DNA from: Prauserella flavalba
GTDB lineage: Bacteria; Actinomycetota; Actinomycetes; Mycobacteriales; Pseudonocardiaceae
Assembly (NCBI RefSeq): GCF_003202235.1
Contig: NZ_MASU01000020.1
Span: 1-64,000, forward strand
Direction of reading: 5' to 3'
Length of the DNA stretch: 64,000 nt
The first letter of the stretch is position 1. The number at the start of each line of letters is the position of its first letter. The translations under genes were made by a program, and so were the position numbers. Below, in pieces: positions 62,044-64,000 of the stretch. The notes below the pieces were generated by a model, which did no database searches, was not told where the DNA came from, and saw only the letters and a program-made list of their open reading frames with translations.

Positions 62044-63492
62044 GTGGCCGCACGGTCGTCCACCGGGTCGAGAGCGGCGATCGGGGTGCTCGCGTCGTCG
62101 GGCATCGTGGTGTCGCTGATGCAGACGCTGGCGGTCCCGCTGCTGCCGGAGTTCCCTCGCCTGCTCGGCACCACGCCCTCCAGCGCCGCGTGGCTGATCA
62201 CGATGACGCTGCTGACCGGGGCCGTGTTCGCGCCGGTGCTCGGCAGGCTCGGCGACATGTACGGCAAGCGGCGCATGCTGCTCGTCGCGCTTGCTGCGAT
62301 GGCGGTCGGCAGCGCGCTCGGCGCCGTGAGCAGCGAGTTCGTGGTGGTGCTCATCGCACGCGGCCTGCAGGGGGTCGCGATCGGCGTGATCCCGCTCGGC
62401 ATCAGCATCATGCGCGACGAACTGCCTCCTGAGCGGGTCGGCACCGGCATCGCCGTGATGAGCTCCACCCTGGGAGCCGGTGGTGCCGTCGGCCTCCCAC
62501 TCACCGGGCTCGTCGCCGAGCACGCCGACTGGCACTGGCTCTTCGCGGGCTCCGCGGTGTTCGCCGTGATCCAGATGGTGCTCGTGTGGCTGCTCGTGCC
62601 GGAGTCGCCGGTGCGCAGCGGCGGCCGGTTCGACGCCGTGGGCGCGATCGGGCTGTCGGCGGCGCTGCTGTGCCTGCTGCTGCCCGTGTCGCGCGGGACG
62701 GAGTGGGGCTGGGGCAGCCCGCTCGTGCTCGGCCTCTTCGGCGCGGCGCTCGTGCTCTTCCTCGCGTGGGGTTACTACGAGCTGCGCGTGCCCTCCTCGC
62801 CGCTGGTGAACCTGCGGGTCTCGGCGCGTCCTGCGGTGCTGCTGACGAACCTCGCCTCGGTGCTCATCGGAGTGGCGATGTTCGCGTCGTTCATGGTGAG
62901 CGCGCAGATGCTGCAGGCGCCGAGCGGAACGGGGTACGGCTTCGACCTCTCACTCATGCTCAGCGGGGTCGCGCTGCTGCCCGTGGGCGGTGCGATGGTG
63001 GCGTTCTCCCCGCTGTCGGCGAAGATCTCGGCCCGCTGGGGTCCGGCCGTCACGATGGTGCTCGGGGTCGGTGTGCTCGCGGTCGGCAACCTGGCCCGTC
63101 CGCTGGTGCACTCGCCGCTCGCCGGGGTGATCGTGGTGGTCACCGTCACCGCCATCGGGGCGGCGCTGGCCTACGGCGCCGTGCCCGCGCTCATCATGCG
63201 CGCCGTGCCGATGTCGGAGACGGCGGCGGCCAACAGCCTCAACGCACTGGCCCGCTCCATCGGCACCTCGACGTGCAGCGCGATCGTCGCGACGGTGACG
63301 GCGGGCATGGTGGTGGAGGTCGGCGGTCACGTGTACCCGTCCACCGACGCCTACACCGTCATCTTCGTGATCGCCGGTGGCGCCGCCGCGCTCGCCGGCG
63401 TGATCGGTCTGCTGATCCCGGGGCCGGGCAAGGGCGCCGAGGCCGTGACGGTGCCCTCACGGGTGGCCGCGACCGCGAGCGGGTCACGTTAG
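62044..63492 (+). CDS. DHA2-type MFS drug efflux transporter
   Basis: 482 residues with fourteen likely transmembrane segments. Motif A GRLGDMYGKRRMLLVA and motif C-type GAGGAVGLPLTGLVAEHADW are readable. It should expel small hydrophobic compounds with protons. GTG start. It is followed by a TetR gene nine bases downstream, which probably represses it. Confidence 0.85.
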   Translation: MAARSSTGSRAAIGVLASSGIVVSLMQTLAVPLLPEFPRLLGTTPSSAAWLITMTLLTGAVFAPVLGRLGDMYGKRRMLLVALAAMAVGSALGAVSSEFVVVLIARGLQGVAIGVIPLGISIMRDELPPERVGTGIAVMSSTLGAGGAVGLPLTGLVAEHADWHWLFAGSAVFAVIQMVLVWLLVPESPVRSGGRFDAVGAIGLSAALLCLLLPVSRGTEWGWGSPLVLGLFGAALVLFLAWGYYELRVPSSPLVNLRVSARPAVLLTNLASVLIGVAMFASFMVSAQMLQAPSGTGYGFDLSLMLSGVALLPVGGAMVAFSPLSAKISARWGPAVTMVLGVGVLAVGNLARPLVHSPLAGVIVVVTVTAIGAALAYGAVPALIMRAVPMSETAAANSLNALARSIGTSTCSAIVATVTAGMVVEVGGHVYPSTDAYTVIFVIAGGAAALAGVIGLLIPGPGKGAEAVTVPSRVAATASGSR

Positions 63493-63501
63493 CCTTACGC
63501 C

Positions 63502-64000
63502 GTGTCCACTCCGGAACCGGTCGCTACAGCGCCTCGCGACGCCTACCTGACCCGCGCCGCCGTGCTCCAGGCCGCCCGCCGCCGGTTCTCGTTGCACGGC
63601 TACGCCGACGTGAAGCTGCGCGATGTCGCCGCCGACGCCGACGTGAGCGCCGCGCTGGTGCTGAAGTACTTCGGCAGTAAGGAAGAGCTCTTCGCCGAGG
63701 CGTCCAGTTTCGAGGCCGACGCCGCGGTGCTGCTCGACTGCCCGCTGGAGGAACTCGGTGAGCACCTCGTGCGCACCCTGCTCGACTACCACGAGCGCAC
63801 GCAGGCCGATCCCTTGCTGCGCGCGCTGTTCACGTCGTCGCGCCCCGGTGGTGCGACGTTCCGCGAGAACTTCGAGCGGCAGTTCGTCGCCGAGCTGAGC
63901 CGCCGCCTGGACGGTGCCGAGCCGAGGCTGCGCGCCGAGCTCGTCTGCGCGCACCTGATCGGCCTCGGCGCGACGCGGCTCGTGCTGCGCATCGGCGCCG
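63502..64000 (+). CDS. TetR-family regulator, cut by window end
   Basis: At least 166 residues; no stop is reached in the window. GTG start. Helix-turn-helix in AVLQAARRRFSLHGYADVKL and DVSAALVLKYFGSKEELFAE. It probably controls the upstream efflux gene through the two operators at 61960-62004. A minus-strand open frame in the same place is a shadow. Confidence 0.85.
   Translation, partial: MSTPEPVATAPRDAYLTRAAVLQAARRRFSLHGYADVKLRDVAADADVSAALVLKYFGSKEELFAEASSFEADAAVLLDCPLEELGEHLVRTLLDYHERTQADPLLRALFTSSRPGGATFRENFERQFVAELSRRLDGAEPRLRAELVCAHLIGLGATRLVLRIGA

Overview
The window comes from a high-GC actinobacterium. The codon use, the actinobacterial regulators, the GTGA/ATGA-coupled operons, and an abundant palindrome built on GTGAAGG(CCA/TGG)CCTTCAC point to Pseudonocardiaceae, perhaps Amycolatopsis or a relative. 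The family assignment is an inference.

Region 1 (1-4155) is a pile-up of mobile-element remains with visibly lower GC. An apparently complete IS4-family element sits inside the 3' part of an IS256-family transposase. Next come a C-terminal fragment of an AICE-type replication initiator running into a truncated excisionase, and an ISL3-family element with good inverted repeats but an internally deleted transposase.

Region 2 (4251-18316) is the most striking part. It is a two-armed divergent gene cluster around a Fur/Zur-like operator at 10295-10309. The right arm encodes a 32-residue cysteine-free precursor peptide, an Ocin-ThiF-like cyclodehydratase partner, an S15-type hydrolase, a YcaO cyclodehydratase, a SagB-type dehydrogenase and two ABC half-exporters. 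The left arm encodes a beta-propeller-like protein, an S9 prolyl oligopeptidase, and a complete FecB/FecCD/FecE-type uptake transporter. Nearly all genes overlap by ATGA or GTGA. The layout reads as biosynthesis, export, re-uptake and intracellular hydrolysis of an azol(in)e RiPP, most simply a ribosomally made metallophore.

Region 3 (18338-26077) is a catabolic locus: MHS-family permease, IclR regulator, class III CoA-transferase, crotonase-fold protein, IpdAB-like CoA-transferase pair, acyl-CoA ligase and a thiol-dioxygenase-like cupin. Region 4 (26418-31934) holds a PucR-type regulator and an esterase coupled to an IrtAB-like heterodimeric ABC transporter.

Region 5 (31941-47418) holds an Lrp regulator with an amidase and an AtoE-like transporter; a TetR regulator with a flavin monooxygenase and a zinc-ribbon MBL protein; OsmC; two secreted proteins including a lysyl-oxidase-like one; an IlvD-type dehydratase; and a LysR/MHS/amidohydrolase catabolic set. 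Region 6 (47422-54491) holds a GntR regulator, LhgO-like oxidase, Ldh2-type dehydrogenase, sulfatase, MHS permease and SorC-type regulator.

Region 7 (54608-59412) has a FecB lipoprotein and an unusual FecE-PPOX fusion behind an IdeR-like box, then metX-metY. Region 8 (59763-64000) has a SnoaL-like protein, a DGPF/YCII protein with an ECF42-like sigma factor, and a DHA2 efflux pump followed by a TetR regulator cut by the window end. No tRNA, rRNA or CRISPR array was recognised.
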